A stretch of 64,000 nt of DNA from Aquicoccus sp. G2-2 (lineage in GTDB: Bacteria; Pseudomonadota; Alphaproteobacteria; Rhodobacterales; Rhodobacteraceae). A program made the position numbers and the translations under genes. The stretch spans positions 2,542,001 to 2,606,000 of the forward strand of contig NZ_JAYDCK010000003.1 of the NCBI RefSeq assembly GCF_034555965.1. The letters are read 5' to 3'. Shown here piece by piece: positions 27,027 to 36,294 of the stretch; the stretch's first letter is position 1, and the number at the start of each line of letters is the position of its first letter. The notes beneath the pieces were generated by a model. The model was not told the origin of the DNA, ran no database searches, and was given only the letters and a program-made list of their open reading frames with translations.

Positions 27027-27508
27027 AGCGCCTCACCGCTCAACCGCTCACGGCGCAGGCGTTTGCGCCCTTCGGGGACGTGCTCGCCGCCACCGGCGCG
27101 CCCGACATGCTGATCAACGCCGATCTGTGCCAACGCTTCCACGACCGCGCGCGGCTTGATTTCGGCCCCTCTGGCCGCGCCGGTATCTCGATCTTCAACG
27201 CCGAACCGCGCACGCTGCCCTATACGCTCGACCTGCTCGAACGCCACCCGGATGGCTCACAGGCGTTTATCCCGATGCACGCGCAGGACTGGCTGGTCAT
27301 CGTCGCCCCCGACACGGGCGGCAAACCCGGCGACCCGCTGGCGTTTCTGGCCAGTGGCGCACAGGCGATCAACTTCCACCGCGGCACATGGCACGGCGTT
27401 CTCACCCCGCTGGCCGCTCCCGGCCTCTTTGTCGTGATCGACAGGATCGGCAACACCGCCAACCTTGAAGAACATAGACTAACCACACCCTATTCGGTCA
27501 CACTCTGA
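27023..27508 (+). CDS. allA: Ureidoglycolate lyase
   Basis: A 161-residue enzyme splitting S-ureidoglycolate into glyoxylate and urea. The start is TTG 27023, overlapping the allE stop as TTGA; no suitable ATG exists nearby. Family features: LTAQAFAPFGDVLAA, FIPMHAQDWLVIVAP and INFHRGTWHGVLTPL (conserved His). Operon position supports the role. Urea produced would need urease or excretion, and neither is in view. Confidence 0.93.
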   Translation: MKRLTAQPLTAQAFAPFGDVLAATGAPDMLINADLCQRFHDRARLDFGPSGRAGISIFNAEPRTLPYTLDLLERHPDGSQAFIPMHAQDWLVIVAPDTGGKPGDPLAFLASGAQAINFHRGTWHGVLTPLAAPGLFVVIDRIGNTANLEEHRLTTPYSVTL

Positions 27509-27558
27509 AACCAAGCCGCCAGCAAGAGCGGCCCTCTTAACCAACAGGAGAAACCCTC

Positions 27559-29013
27559 ATGCTGACCTCCTCGATCGGAACGCCGGAACAGCTCCGCGAT
27601 CCCAATTATTCCCCACCCTTCCTTCAGGCCGCCCCGCTCGGCATCCAACACGTTCTGGCGATGTTCGTCTCCAACGTCACACCGGCGATCATCGTCGCCG
27701 GGGCGGCGGGCTTCGGCTTCGGCTCGAACAGCCCTGATTTCCCGGCCCTGCTCTACATGATCCAGATGTCGATGCTGTTCGCCGGTATCGCCACGCTGTT
27801 TCAAACCATCGGCTTCGGCCCGGTCGGCGCGCGCCTGCCGGTGGTGCAGGGCACCTCGTTTGCCTTCATCCCGATCATGATCCCGCTGGTCGCTGGCAAA
27901 GGTGTCGAGGCGCTGCCCATCCTGTTTGGCGGCGTGCTGATCGGCGGGCTGTTTCACAGCACGCTCGGCACCGTGGTCGGCAAGCTGCGCTTTGCGTTGC
28001 CACCGCTTGTCACCGGGCTTGTTGTCACCATGATCGGCTTGGCGCTGGTCAAGGTCGGCATCGAATATGCCGCCGGTGGCGTGCCCGCCAAGATGTCCGG
28101 CGCGGCAAGCTATGGCGGGCTGATGAGCTGGTCCGCCGCGCTGGTGGTCATCTTCACCACGCTGGTGCTCAAATTCTATACCCGCGGAATGATGTCGATC
28201 TCCGCCGTGCTCATTGGCATTATCGTCGGCTATTTCTACTGCATCGCCGTCGGGATGCTGCCGATTGCCAAGATTACCAGCAGCTGGGCCAATTCGGCAT
28301 GGTTCGATGCGCCGGTGCCGTTCAAATACGGGTTTGAGTTCTCTTGGGCGGCGGTAATCGGCTTTTGCCTGATGGCGATTGTCTCGGCGGTCGAAACTGT
28401 CGGCGATGTCTCGGGCATCACCAAGGGCGGCGCAGGCCGCGAAGCCACCGACAAGGAAATCGCCGGGGCGACCTATGCAGATGGCATCGGCACCGCCGTT
28501 GCCGGGCTTTTCGGCGCGTTGCCCAACACCTCGTTTTCACAGAATGTCGGCCTGATCGCGATGACCGGCGTGATGAGCCGCTATGTCGTCACCATCGGCG
28601 CGATCTTCCTGATCGTCTGCGGCCTTGTCCCCAAGGTCGGCGGCGTAATCCGCACTGTCCCGATCGAAGTGCTGGGCGGCGGCGTGATCGTGATGTTCGG
28701 CATGGTCGTGGCCGCCGGTGTCTCGATGCTGTCTGACGTGAAGTGGAACTCGCGCAACATGGTGATCTTCGCGGTCGGCCTGTCCGTCGGGCTGGGCCTG
28801 CAACTCGAAGTGCTGAACGTCGCCCCCGGCGCGCCCAACGCGCTGCAACACCTGCCCGACACGCTCCGCATCCTCGGCGCGTCCGGCATCCTGCCAGCGG
28901 CGCTGATTGCCATCGTGCTCAACCTGATCCTGCCCGATCACTTGCCCGAAGAATCGGTCGAGGAAGTCTCCGGCGGCATGGCAGGCCACGGCGAAGGCTC
29001 ACTGCCAAACTGA
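27559..29013 (+). CDS. NCS2 nucleobase (urate/xanthine-type) permease
   Basis: A 484-residue inner-membrane symporter with about 14 segments. NCS2 features: PPFLQAAPLGIQHVLAMFVS at the N-terminus, VVQGTSFAFIPIMIPLVAG, and the signature region SAVETVGDVSGITKGGAGRE with LFGALPNTSFSQNVGLIAMT. CAGGAG lies before the ATG, 50 bases after allA. The operon context points to urate, xanthine or allantoin precursors as substrate; that is inference. Confidence 0.92.
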   Translation: MLTSSIGTPEQLRDPNYSPPFLQAAPLGIQHVLAMFVSNVTPAIIVAGAAGFGFGSNSPDFPALLYMIQMSMLFAGIATLFQTIGFGPVGARLPVVQGTSFAFIPIMIPLVAGKGVEALPILFGGVLIGGLFHSTLGTVVGKLRFALPPLVTGLVVTMIGLALVKVGIEYAAGGVPAKMSGAASYGGLMSWSAALVVIFTTLVLKFYTRGMMSISAVLIGIIVGYFYCIAVGMLPIAKITSSWANSAWFDAPVPFKYGFEFSWAAVIGFCLMAIVSAVETVGDVSGITKGGAGREATDKEIAGATYADGIGTAVAGLFGALPNTSFSQNVGLIAMTGVMSRYVVTIGAIFLIVCGLVPKVGGVIRTVPIEVLGGGVIVMFGMVVAAGVSMLSDVKWNSRNMVIFAVGLSVGLGLQLEVLNVAPGAPNALQHLPDTLRILGASGILPAALIAIVLNLILPDHLPEESVEEVSGGMAGHGEGSLPN

Positions 29014-29080
29014 GTAGACCCATAAGAGACGCGCTTCGCCCTGATCCATGGATCAAGGCGGAGCGCATTATGGCGATAAG

Positions 29081-29247
29081 CCGTGCCAGCGCCGGACCGG
29101 GGGCGGCGCATCAACCTCCATTCTGCGGTGCTTTATGTCGGCCAAACACGTCTTCCACCTGAGCTAGGCGCATACGTTTACCAAAGCGCCGGCCCTTCAG
29201 GCCGGTCCGGCGCTGGCACGGCGGGCCTTTGGCCCTTGTTCCGTGCC
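29081..29247 (+). repeat. Structured intergenic repeat, type B, copy B1 (full)
   Basis: 167 bases. Perfect 20-bp inverted arms: CCGTGCCAGCGCCGGACCGG at 29081-29100 and its exact complement at 29202-29221. The core holds CGGCGCATCAAC, GGTGCTTTATG and CCAAAGCGCCGGCCC. The tail hairpin has inner stem GGGCC-TTT-GGCCC (29223-29235), and outer GGCACGG (29215-29221, part of the right arm) pairs with CCGTGCC (29241-29247). It lies between the convergent NCS2 and IMPase ends. Copy B3 has identical length. Confidence 0.92.
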
Positions 29248-29277
29248 AAAATACGCGCCCGACCGAGCAATAGAGGC

Positions 29278-30054
29278 TTACACCAACGCACCCCGCAACG
29301 CGCGCTGCACCGCCTCAGCCCCGGCAACAACCCCGGCGACCATCGGCACCGCGTTATTGAACCTCAGCGCCTGCCCGTGCCGGTCCGTCACCACGGCACC
29401 CGCCTCGCCCAGAATTGCAGCCCCCGCCGCGATGTCCCATTCCCAACTGTCGCGCAGGGTCAGCATCGAATCAAACCGCCCTTCCGCCACAAGGCTCAGC
29501 CGATAGGCCAGCGATGGCCGGTAAACCCGCTCCACATCCGGCACGACGCCACCTTTCCAATGCTCCGCACCCAATGCCGGGCGCGCCGCAAGCAGTGTTG
29601 CCCCGGCAAGCCCTTGCGCCGTCGAGGCCGCAATCGGTGCGCCGTTCAACGTCGCACCAAGGCCCGCCTCCGCCGCATAAAGCCGCTCCAGCAGCGGCAA
29701 GTAAACCACCCCGGCCACAGGCCGCCCATGCTCGACAATGGCCAGTGCGTGCGCCCATGATTTGCCGCCTTCGATGAAATTGCGCGTGCCGTCCAGCGGA
29801 TCAACAATGAACACCCGCTCGCGCGCCAATCGCTCGGCGCTGTCTTCGCTTTCCTCCGACAGCCAGCCATAGCCGGGGCGTGCGCCGCGCAGCCGCTCGT
29901 TCAGCATCCGGTTCACCGCCAGATCGGCCTCTGTCACCGGCCCGGCATCATCCGGCTTGTCCCATTTTTGCACCGTCTCACCGCAATACTCGCGCGCAAT
30001 CCGCCCGGCCTCGCGCGCGGCATCAATCAACAGCTCAAGATCAGCCCCCGGCAA
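29278..30054 (-). CDS. Inositol monophosphatase-family phosphatase (CysQ-like)
   Basis: A 258-residue Mg-dependent phosphatase of the IMPase/3'(2'),5'-bisphosphate nucleotidase family. Metal-site motifs: GPVTEADLAVNRML, WLSEESED and VDPLDGTRNFIEG, then DSWEWDIAAGAAILGEAGA. The start is TTG 30054, inside the end of pmbA (14-base overlap); no upstream ATG exists. CysQ-type use of 3'-phosphoadenosine 5'-phosphate or inositol phosphates both fit; motifs alone do not decide. Confidence 0.88.
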   Translation of the reverse strand: MPGADLELLIDAAREAGRIAREYCGETVQKWDKPDDAGPVTEADLAVNRMLNERLRGARPGYGWLSEESEDSAERLARERVFIVDPLDGTRNFIEGGKSWAHALAIVEHGRPVAGVVYLPLLERLYAAEAGLGATLNGAPIAASTAQGLAGATLLAARPALGAEHWKGGVVPDVERVYRPSLAYRLSLVAEGRFDSMLTLRDSWEWDIAAGAAILGEAGAVVTDRHGQALRFNNAVPMVAGVVAGAEAVQRALRGALV

Positions 30055-31387
30055 GCGTCAGCCCCTCGATCAACACCGATGGCACCACCCGGCTCAGCCA
30101 AGGCCGCGCGTCATTGCCCGGTTGCATCCGCATCAGCATGTCATTGAGATTGCCCGCAATGGTGCATTCATTCACCGGATAGACAATCTCGCCGTTCTTC
30201 ACCCAGAACCCGGCGGCCCCGCGCGAATAATCCCCCGTCGTCGGGTTGATCGTCGACCCGATCAGCGAGGTAACAAGCAGCCCCTCGCCCATCTCTGCCA
30301 TCAACGCATCGCGGCTCACCTCACCCTGCGTCAGCGCCACGTTCCAATTGGTCGGCGATGGCGCGCTGCCCGGCCCGCGCGCCGCATTGCCGGTGCTTTG
30401 CATCCCCAGCTTGCGCGCATTGGCCAGATCAAGCGTCCAGCCAGTCAACACACCATCGCGCACAATCTCGCGCCGTCGCACCGGCAGCCCTTCGCCGTCA
30501 AACGGGCGCGTCCCTGTTGCGCGCACACGCAACGGGTCTTCGATCACCGAAAGCCCCTCGGGCAAGACCTGCTCGCCCAGCTTGTCACGCAGAAACGACG
30601 ACCCGCGCGCCACCGCCGCGCCATTCACCGCCGCCAGCAAATGCCCGATCAGCGATGATGAAATGCGCTCATCAAACAACACCGGATAGGCCCCGGTCGG
30701 CGGCTTCTTCGCGCCCAGTGCCGCGACCGCCCGCATACCTGCCTCGCGGCCTATGTCTTCCGCCCCGCGCAGATCAGTCTGAAAAATCCGCATGTCGCCA
30801 TCGTGGTCGCGCTCCATCGCGCTGCCCTCACCGGCGATGGCCACCGCGTAAAGTGACCGGTCGGTGCGCGCATACCCGCCTGCAAACCCGTTGGTCGCCG
30901 CCATATGCACCCGCCGCGCCGCATACCCGGCCGAAGCCGACTGCACCTGGCTTACCCCCGCCACGCCCAGCGCCGCCGCCTCCGCCGCGCGCGCGTCCTG
31001 CTCCAGCGCCTCGGGCGTCGGCTCAGGTGCCGGATCAGCCAGCTCAAGCGCCGCCACATCCCAGCCCTGCGCCAGATCGCCCGGCGCGGCCAGCCCGATA
31101 AAGGGGTCTTCCGGTGCCTCGCGCGCCATCGCCACGGCGCGTTCGGCCATCGCCTGCATGGTCTCTTCGCGCACATCCGAGGACGACACCATCGCCTGCC
31201 GCTGCCCGATCAGCACCCGCAGGCCAAGGTCAATTCCCTCCGCGCGCTCGGCATGTTCCAGCCGCCCGCTCCGCACGTCAATCGAAATGGCCCGCCCTTC
31301 AACCGCCATCGCGTCGGCGGCTTGCGCTCCGGCCCGTGTTGCCGCCGCCAGCAAGGCCTGCGTCAGAGTCTCCAACGATTTGCTCAT
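30041..31387 (-). CDS. pmbA: TldD/PmbA-family metallopeptidase subunit PmbA (TldE)
   Basis: A 448-residue cytosolic protein of the TldD/TldE pair that trims peptides (antitoxin CcdA, microcin precursors in enterics). Family stretches: YAVAIAGEGSAMERDHDGD, YPVLFDERISSSLIGHLLAA, ANARKLGMQSTGNAARGPGS and MGEGLLVTSLIGSTINPTTG near the C-terminus. It lacks the HExxxH motif of TldD, as expected for the E/PmbA subunit. The partner tldD is not in the window. Confidence 0.93.
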   Translation of the reverse strand: MSKSLETLTQALLAAATRAGAQAADAMAVEGRAISIDVRSGRLEHAERAEGIDLGLRVLIGQRQAMVSSSDVREETMQAMAERAVAMAREAPEDPFIGLAAPGDLAQGWDVAALELADPAPEPTPEALEQDARAAEAAALGVAGVSQVQSASAGYAARRVHMAATNGFAGGYARTDRSLYAVAIAGEGSAMERDHDGDMRIFQTDLRGAEDIGREAGMRAVAALGAKKPPTGAYPVLFDERISSSLIGHLLAAVNGAAVARGSSFLRDKLGEQVLPEGLSVIEDPLRVRATGTRPFDGEGLPVRRREIVRDGVLTGWTLDLANARKLGMQSTGNAARGPGSAPSPTNWNVALTQGEVSRDALMAEMGEGLLVTSLIGSTINPTTGDYSRGAAGFWVKNGEIVYPVNECTIAGNLNDMLMRMQPGNDARPWLSRVVPSVLIEGLTLAGG

Positions 31388-31449
31388 GTGGGTGATCCTT
31401 TCCGCCTCGGGGTATCCCGCCCGCTGACCGGGATCAAGGCCCGCACCGC

Positions 31450-32976
31450 TTATCGAAGCCGCTGCCCGTTGGCCGAAATCTCGCCGGTCTTCTTCACCTC
31501 GACATCCGAAACAAGCGTGTCCGCGCCTTCGCCCGCCCGCGTCACCATATTCATCATCAATCGCAACCCAAGCGCCTCTTGCGTCTGCACCAGCCCCATG
31601 GAAATCAGCGTATCAATCAACCCGTTCACCCCGGTCAGCTCAAAATGCCCGCTCCCGTCCGGCGCGGGAATACCATCGAATGTCGTCCAATCGTCGTTAT
31701 CAAGCGCGACCTCACCAGAGCCGGTCATCTTCGCACCCAACCCATCAACCTGCATCCCGTTCAGCGTCACCTGATCCACCGCCACGGCCCCGCCCGAAGG
31801 CCTTGCCCCGCGCTCCAGCATCGCCCGGAAATCAAGGAACTCGAACAACACCTTCACCTTGGCGCGCAAATCAACGGAAAGCTGCACCGGATCGCGCTCT
31901 AACTTGCCCTCAGGGTCGAACATGTCCCACAGCGAGTCATCCATGGTCAGACCATTAAGTGCGATTTTAAGCACCGCATCCTGCGCGTCGGCCTGCTTCA
32001 AAAGCGGCAGCAAAGCCCGCGCGTCAACACCCGCCCCGCCAAAGTTGACATGCGGCACCGGCGGCGCGTCCATATCCACGTTGAACGCCCCCGTTGTGCC
32101 GCCATAATCAAGCCCCGCATCACTTAACGCAACGCTCAGGTTATAATCTTCCACCTCCGTGGACTGGCTGGAAAGCGGCTTGTCGGCCATAAACACCTTC
32201 TGCCGCGAACTGCTGCGTTTCGCGGTGGCATCCGACTTCAGGCTCAGCCCGTCGCGCAATTGCCGAGCCAGCCCAAGCAGGTCCACGCCCCCGACGGGCA
32301 GCACCGCCTTGCTCTCAACCGTGACATCCGACGCATCACCAGACATCTCCGTCCGCGCCTTACCCGCCTGCGGATGGCTCAGCCGGTAGGTGAACACGTA
32401 ATCGTTGTAATGGGCGTTTTGCGTGATCGTCACCTGACCGTCCGCAATCTTCGTGGTGTTGCGCACGCTCATCGGCCCAAGCCGCACCCCGCCACTGATC
32501 TCAGGGGTGCCCGCGTCCTCCCCCGTTACGGCCAGATCGACAAGCCGCGCGTCATAGCCGTCGCTGCTCCACTCGGTCACCGCATCCTCCGCCGTGCCTG
32601 ACATCACGCCGTTGATGTTCCCGGCCAGCTCCAGCGCCAGCGCAACGCTGCCCTCGTCCTTGGCCTCGCCACCCGCACTCGCCTGCATCACCGGCGGGAA
32701 GCTCACCGCGACACGCCCGCCATCAACCGGCGCAAAGCGTGGCCCGTCGAACCGAAGGTAAAACCGGCCAAGTTCATAAGGCAGCGCCATGGAAAGCCGC
32801 ATCTCCCCGATTTGCAGCGCCCCCGCCTCATGCGTCTCGCTGGCCTCCAACTGCACCCCAGATGCCCGCAACTGCGCTTTCCAGACGCCCCAGGCATCGT
32901 CAACGCTCAGATCGGCCAACGCAGGCCCGGCAAGCAAACCCGTCAACAGCGCAGGAAAAAGCAACAAACGGGTCAT
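31450..32976 (-). CDS. DUF2125 envelope protein, paralogue 1
   Basis: 508 residues from ATG 32976. A signal peptide (FPALLTGLLAGPALA) is followed by a long beta-rich periplasmic domain typical of DUF2125 proteins (DDAWGVWKAQLRASGVQLEA at the start of the mature part). It ends ISANGQRLR. It is the same length as the paralogue upstream at 33162-34688, whose end is ILANGQRLK. Function unknown; the repeating hydrophobic/polar pattern suggests an AsmA-like or beta-sheet envelope protein (inference). Repeat B2 lies between the two paralogues. Confidence 0.8.
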   Translation of the reverse strand: MTRLLLFPALLTGLLAGPALADLSVDDAWGVWKAQLRASGVQLEASETHEAGALQIGEMRLSMALPYELGRFYLRFDGPRFAPVDGGRVAVSFPPVMQASAGGEAKDEGSVALALELAGNINGVMSGTAEDAVTEWSSDGYDARLVDLAVTGEDAGTPEISGGVRLGPMSVRNTTKIADGQVTITQNAHYNDYVFTYRLSHPQAGKARTEMSGDASDVTVESKAVLPVGGVDLLGLARQLRDGLSLKSDATAKRSSSRQKVFMADKPLSSQSTEVEDYNLSVALSDAGLDYGGTTGAFNVDMDAPPVPHVNFGGAGVDARALLPLLKQADAQDAVLKIALNGLTMDDSLWDMFDPEGKLERDPVQLSVDLRAKVKVLFEFLDFRAMLERGARPSGGAVAVDQVTLNGMQVDGLGAKMTGSGEVALDNDDWTTFDGIPAPDGSGHFELTGVNGLIDTLISMGLVQTQEALGLRLMMNMVTRAGEGADTLVSDVEVKKTGEISANGQRLR

Positions 32977-33039
32977 CGAAAGCCTCACAAGCCGGAAACG
33001 TCGTCGCAAACTATGCCAAAGGCAGGCCCGCCGACAAGC

Positions 33040-33120
33040 CATGCCAGCGTCGAACCGGGGACGGCACATCAAACCCCTGCTCGGCAGTGCTTTATGGGAC
33101 CAAGGCACAGCAAAGGGCCG
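33040..33120 (+). repeat. Structured intergenic repeat, type B, truncated copy B2
   Basis: The left half of the type B element: ATGCCAGCGTCGAACCGG (diverged left arm), then CGGCACATCAAAC and GTGCTTTATGGGACCAA. The right arm is missing or unrecognisable; only CAAAGGGCCGCAGG remains. It lies between the two DUF2125 genes. Confidence 0.75.
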
Positions 33121-33161
33121 CAGGTTCCCCCACGGCCCTCTCTTTGACAGACCTTGACGCC

Positions 33162-34688
33162 TTACTTCAGCCGCTGACCATTGGCGAGGATCTGCCCGTC
33201 CGGCTTCACCTCGATCTTCGAAGTCAGCACGTCATCACCCGCCGGCACCGCAAACATGCTCAGCATCATCCGCGCGCCCATCACCTTGTCTTCCGGCAGC
33301 AGGCCCATCTTCACCAGCGTATCCGCCAGCGCGTTGGCCCCTTCCAGCTTCAGTGAGATGGAACCATCAACACCCTGCATCCCCTGCGTCTGCATCACCT
33401 TGGGGAAATCGAACGTGAACCCGCCCGTCCCGGTCAACGATGCGCCCGCAACCGTGGCTTCAAGGTCGTTGATATCAAGCGAATCCAACGCCCCCGGCAT
33501 CCCCATCTCGCCGCGTTCCATCGCCTTTTGCTGCTCCGGGTCCATGATGTCGAAGGCAAGCTTGCCCTTGCCCGACAGGTCAAGCGCCACGGTCGCCGGA
33601 TCATGCGGCAACGCGCCCTGCGGATCGGCCATGCCCCACATAATTTCCGACATCTCGAAATCTTTCAGGGTCAGCCCCAGCGCAAAATCCTGACTATCGT
33701 CGGATTTTGATACCGGCGTCACCAGCTTGAACCCGGCTTCCCCGAATTTCAGGTCAATCGGCATCGGCAGATCGCCGCCCGACACATTCAGAACAACTCC
33801 GGTGGTCGAAACGATGTATCTCAACCCCGCTTCCGCCAAGGCGACATCAATCGTCCCGGAGGCGCTGCTGGATTTGCCCTGCACCGTCTCCCCATCAGCG
33901 ACGATATTGAAATCGGTGGCCCCGCCCTCATAGCCAAACTTGCCCGCAAAGGCGAAACCCGCCTTCATCATCGCGGCCATGTTCTCGGGATCAAAGCCGT
34001 CGGTTGGATAACTGCCGTCACCCTCAAAGCTAAGCCCGTTCAACCCGCCATTGATCTTGACCGTTTCCGTGGCCTTCTCCGGGTCGGTAATATCGACGTT
34101 ATACGTCACCGCCCCCGCTGACATCGCCTGCTCGACCTTGCGCAGATTGCCGGTCGTCATGTGCGAATTGCCGCGCAGGTCTTTCAGCATCATCTCGATC
34201 ACGCCAAGCTTGACCGGCTCGCCACTCACCAGAATCTCTTTCAACGCAATTCCCAGCGTCGCCGCCGAATAGGTATAGGTCATGTCATCCGGGTTGCCCG
34301 AAACAACGGTCGTCAGGCCGGTATTGGAATAATCCAGCGTCACATCCATCGGAAGGTCATCCTCCGGGGCCACATGCACATTCATCGGCATCGTGCCCGG
34401 TATGGTGATCGAAACCGTCCCGTCAGCATTGTTGGCAAACGTGATCCCGCTCATCGCAACGGCAACCATACCCCCACCATCGGGCAGCGCCATCGTCATT
34501 TTCAGGTCATTCAAGGTCAGCGTGTCGCCGGATTTCTCCTCGTCGGCGCTGATCGTGTAACCAAAGCTTTCGAAATAATTTTTCCAATCGGACCAGATCT
34601 GCGGCCCGGTCACATCGGCCAATGCTGCCGATCCTGTCATCAAAGTCACTAACGCGGCAATACCGCCAATTTTTCTCAATTCAGTCAT
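33162..34688 (-). CDS. DUF2125 envelope protein, paralogue 2
   Basis: 508 residues with a signal peptide (ALVTLMTGSAALA) and mature start DVTGPQIWSDWKNYFESFGY. Beta-rich, with repeated short strands and acidic loops. C-terminal region SMFAVPAGDDVLTSKIEVKP. It lacks Cys and obvious catalytic motifs. Tandem with paralogue 1 on the same strand, 185 bases apart. Both are presumably periplasmic; function unknown. Confidence 0.82.
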   Translation of the reverse strand: MTELRKIGGIAALVTLMTGSAALADVTGPQIWSDWKNYFESFGYTISADEEKSGDTLTLNDLKMTMALPDGGGMVAVAMSGITFANNADGTVSITIPGTMPMNVHVAPEDDLPMDVTLDYSNTGLTTVVSGNPDDMTYTYSAATLGIALKEILVSGEPVKLGVIEMMLKDLRGNSHMTTGNLRKVEQAMSAGAVTYNVDITDPEKATETVKINGGLNGLSFEGDGSYPTDGFDPENMAAMMKAGFAFAGKFGYEGGATDFNIVADGETVQGKSSSASGTIDVALAEAGLRYIVSTTGVVLNVSGGDLPMPIDLKFGEAGFKLVTPVSKSDDSQDFALGLTLKDFEMSEIMWGMADPQGALPHDPATVALDLSGKGKLAFDIMDPEQQKAMERGEMGMPGALDSLDINDLEATVAGASLTGTGGFTFDFPKVMQTQGMQGVDGSISLKLEGANALADTLVKMGLLPEDKVMGARMMLSMFAVPAGDDVLTSKIEVKPDGQILANGQRLK

Positions 34689-34818
34689 GCCGTTTTCCTT
34701 CCAGCCAATAACATCAAACCAATCTCGGGTTTCGGCGACCGGGAATCAAGCACTGATCGGTCTGGACCGCCCCCTTTCAGCGGTTTACCACAGACAGGCA
34801 AACATGAGGGAGCCTCGA

Positions 34819-35571
34819 ATGACCGACTTGACAGGAAAAACCGCCCTGATCACCGGCGCAAGCCGTGGGATCGGTGAATCTGCGGCGCGCGCATTTGCCT
34901 CAGCCGGGGCAAATGTCATGCTGACCGCGCGCAGCGCCACCGAGATTGACCGCATCGCCGCCGAAATCGGTCCAAACGCCCGCGCCATCGCCTGCGATGT
35001 GGCGCGGTTTGGCGATGTCGAAGCCGCCGTCAACGCCACGCTCAAAGCCTTCGGCAAGCTCGACATCCTGATCGGCAATGCTGGCGTAATCGACCCGATC
35101 GCCCCGATCGCCGCCTCTGACCCGGAAACCTGGGGGCAGGCGATAGATATCAACCTCAAGGGCGTCTATCACGGAATGCGCAGCGCCTTGCCCCGGATGC
35201 GCGCACAGGGTGGCGGCACCATTATCACCATCTCCTCGGGGGCGGCGCATAATCCGCTCGAAGGCTGGAGCGCCTATTGCGCCTCCAAGGCCGGGGCGGC
35301 CATGCTCACCCGCGCGGCCCATCACGAAGCCAAGGCCAGCGCGCTGCGCATCATGGGCCTGTCGCCCGGCACCGTCGCCACGCAAATGCAGCGTGACATC
35401 AAGTCCTCCGGCGTCAACCCGGTGGCACAGCTCGACTGGACCGATCACATTCCACCCGAATGGGTGGCGCGCTGCCTGCTCTGGATGTGCTCGCCCGATG
35501 CCGATGACTACCTCGGCGAAGAAATTTCCCTGCGCGATGAAACCATCCGCGGGCGGGTCGGCCTCACATGA
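34819..35571 (+). CDS. Short-chain dehydrogenase/reductase (SDR)
   Basis: 250 residues from ATG 34819 (GAGGGAG six bases upstream). Classical SDR: cofactor loop TGASRGIG, NAGV, catalytic Ser in TISSGAAHN, and YxxxK in WSAYCASKAGAAML. It overlaps the enoyl-CoA hydratase gene by four bases (ATGA), so the pair probably acts in one acyl or hydroxyacyl pathway, but the substrate is not evident. Confidence 0.92.
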   Translation: MTDLTGKTALITGASRGIGESAARAFASAGANVMLTARSATEIDRIAAEIGPNARAIACDVARFGDVEAAVNATLKAFGKLDILIGNAGVIDPIAPIAASDPETWGQAIDINLKGVYHGMRSALPRMRAQGGGTIITISSGAAHNPLEGWSAYCASKAGAAMLTRAAHHEAKASALRIMGLSPGTVATQMQRDIKSSGVNPVAQLDWTDHIPPEWVARCLLWMCSPDADDYLGEEISLRDETIRGRVGLT

Positions 35572-36185
35572 TCGAGCTTGAGAAAGACGGCGGCCTCTGG
35601 ACCGTCACCCTCAACCGCCCGGAAAAGGCCAATTCGCTCACCGCCGCAATGCTCGAAGAGCTGGCCAAGATTACCGAGGCCGCCGGAGAGGCGCGTGCGC
35701 TCATCCTCACCGGGCGGGGCCGCGTGTTTTCCGCCGGGGCCGATCTTGACGCCGCGCGCGCCGGGCTGGCCACCTCGCCGCTTTGGGAACGCCTCTCAAC
35801 CGCCATCGCCGCGCTGCCCGGCCTCTCCATCGCGGCGCTCAACGGGACGCTCGCGGGCGGCGCGATGGGCATGACGCTGGCCTGCGATCTGCGCATCGCG
35901 GTGCCATCGGCCCGGTTCTTCTACCCGGTGATGAAGCTCGGCTTTCTGCCACAACCCTCCGATCCGGCCCGGATGAATGCGCTGATCGGCCCGGCCCGCA
36001 CCCGGCTTATCCTGATGGGCGGCCAGAAGATCGACGCGCCCGAAGCCCTGTCTTTCGGCCTGATTGACCGCATCGTTGAACCCGACACCCTGCTTGAAAC
36101 CGCCCGCATCCTCGCCGCCGACACGCTGGCCGCGCGCCCCGAAATCGCGGCGAAGATCAAAACGCTTTGCTCGGCAACAGGCTGA
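35568..36185 (+). CDS. Enoyl-CoA hydratase/isomerase family protein
   Basis: A 205-residue crotonase-fold protein, shorter than the usual 255-265. Features: VTLNRPEKANSLTAAMLEEL, oxyanion-hole loops ILTGRGRVFSAGADLDAA and LNGTLAGGAMGMTLACDLRI. The C-terminal helical part is abbreviated, ending KTLCSATG. No obvious Glu pair of classical hydratases is seen in the second loop, so a different crotonase activity is possible. Coupled to the upstream SDR. Confidence 0.85.
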   Translation: MIELEKDGGLWTVTLNRPEKANSLTAAMLEELAKITEAAGEARALILTGRGRVFSAGADLDAARAGLATSPLWERLSTAIAALPGLSIAALNGTLAGGAMGMTLACDLRIAVPSARFFYPVMKLGFLPQPSDPARMNALIGPARTRLILMGGQKIDAPEALSFGLIDRIVEPDTLLETARILAADTLAARPEIAAKIKTLCSATG

Positions 36186-36294
36186 GCCACCCCGCAAGAG
36201 CCTTGCCACACGATTTCAAAATCGCGTAAAGCCGCCTGAAGCGGCTTTTCCGCGCACACGCACACACCACGCTGCCACCCCAAGGAGACAGCCC

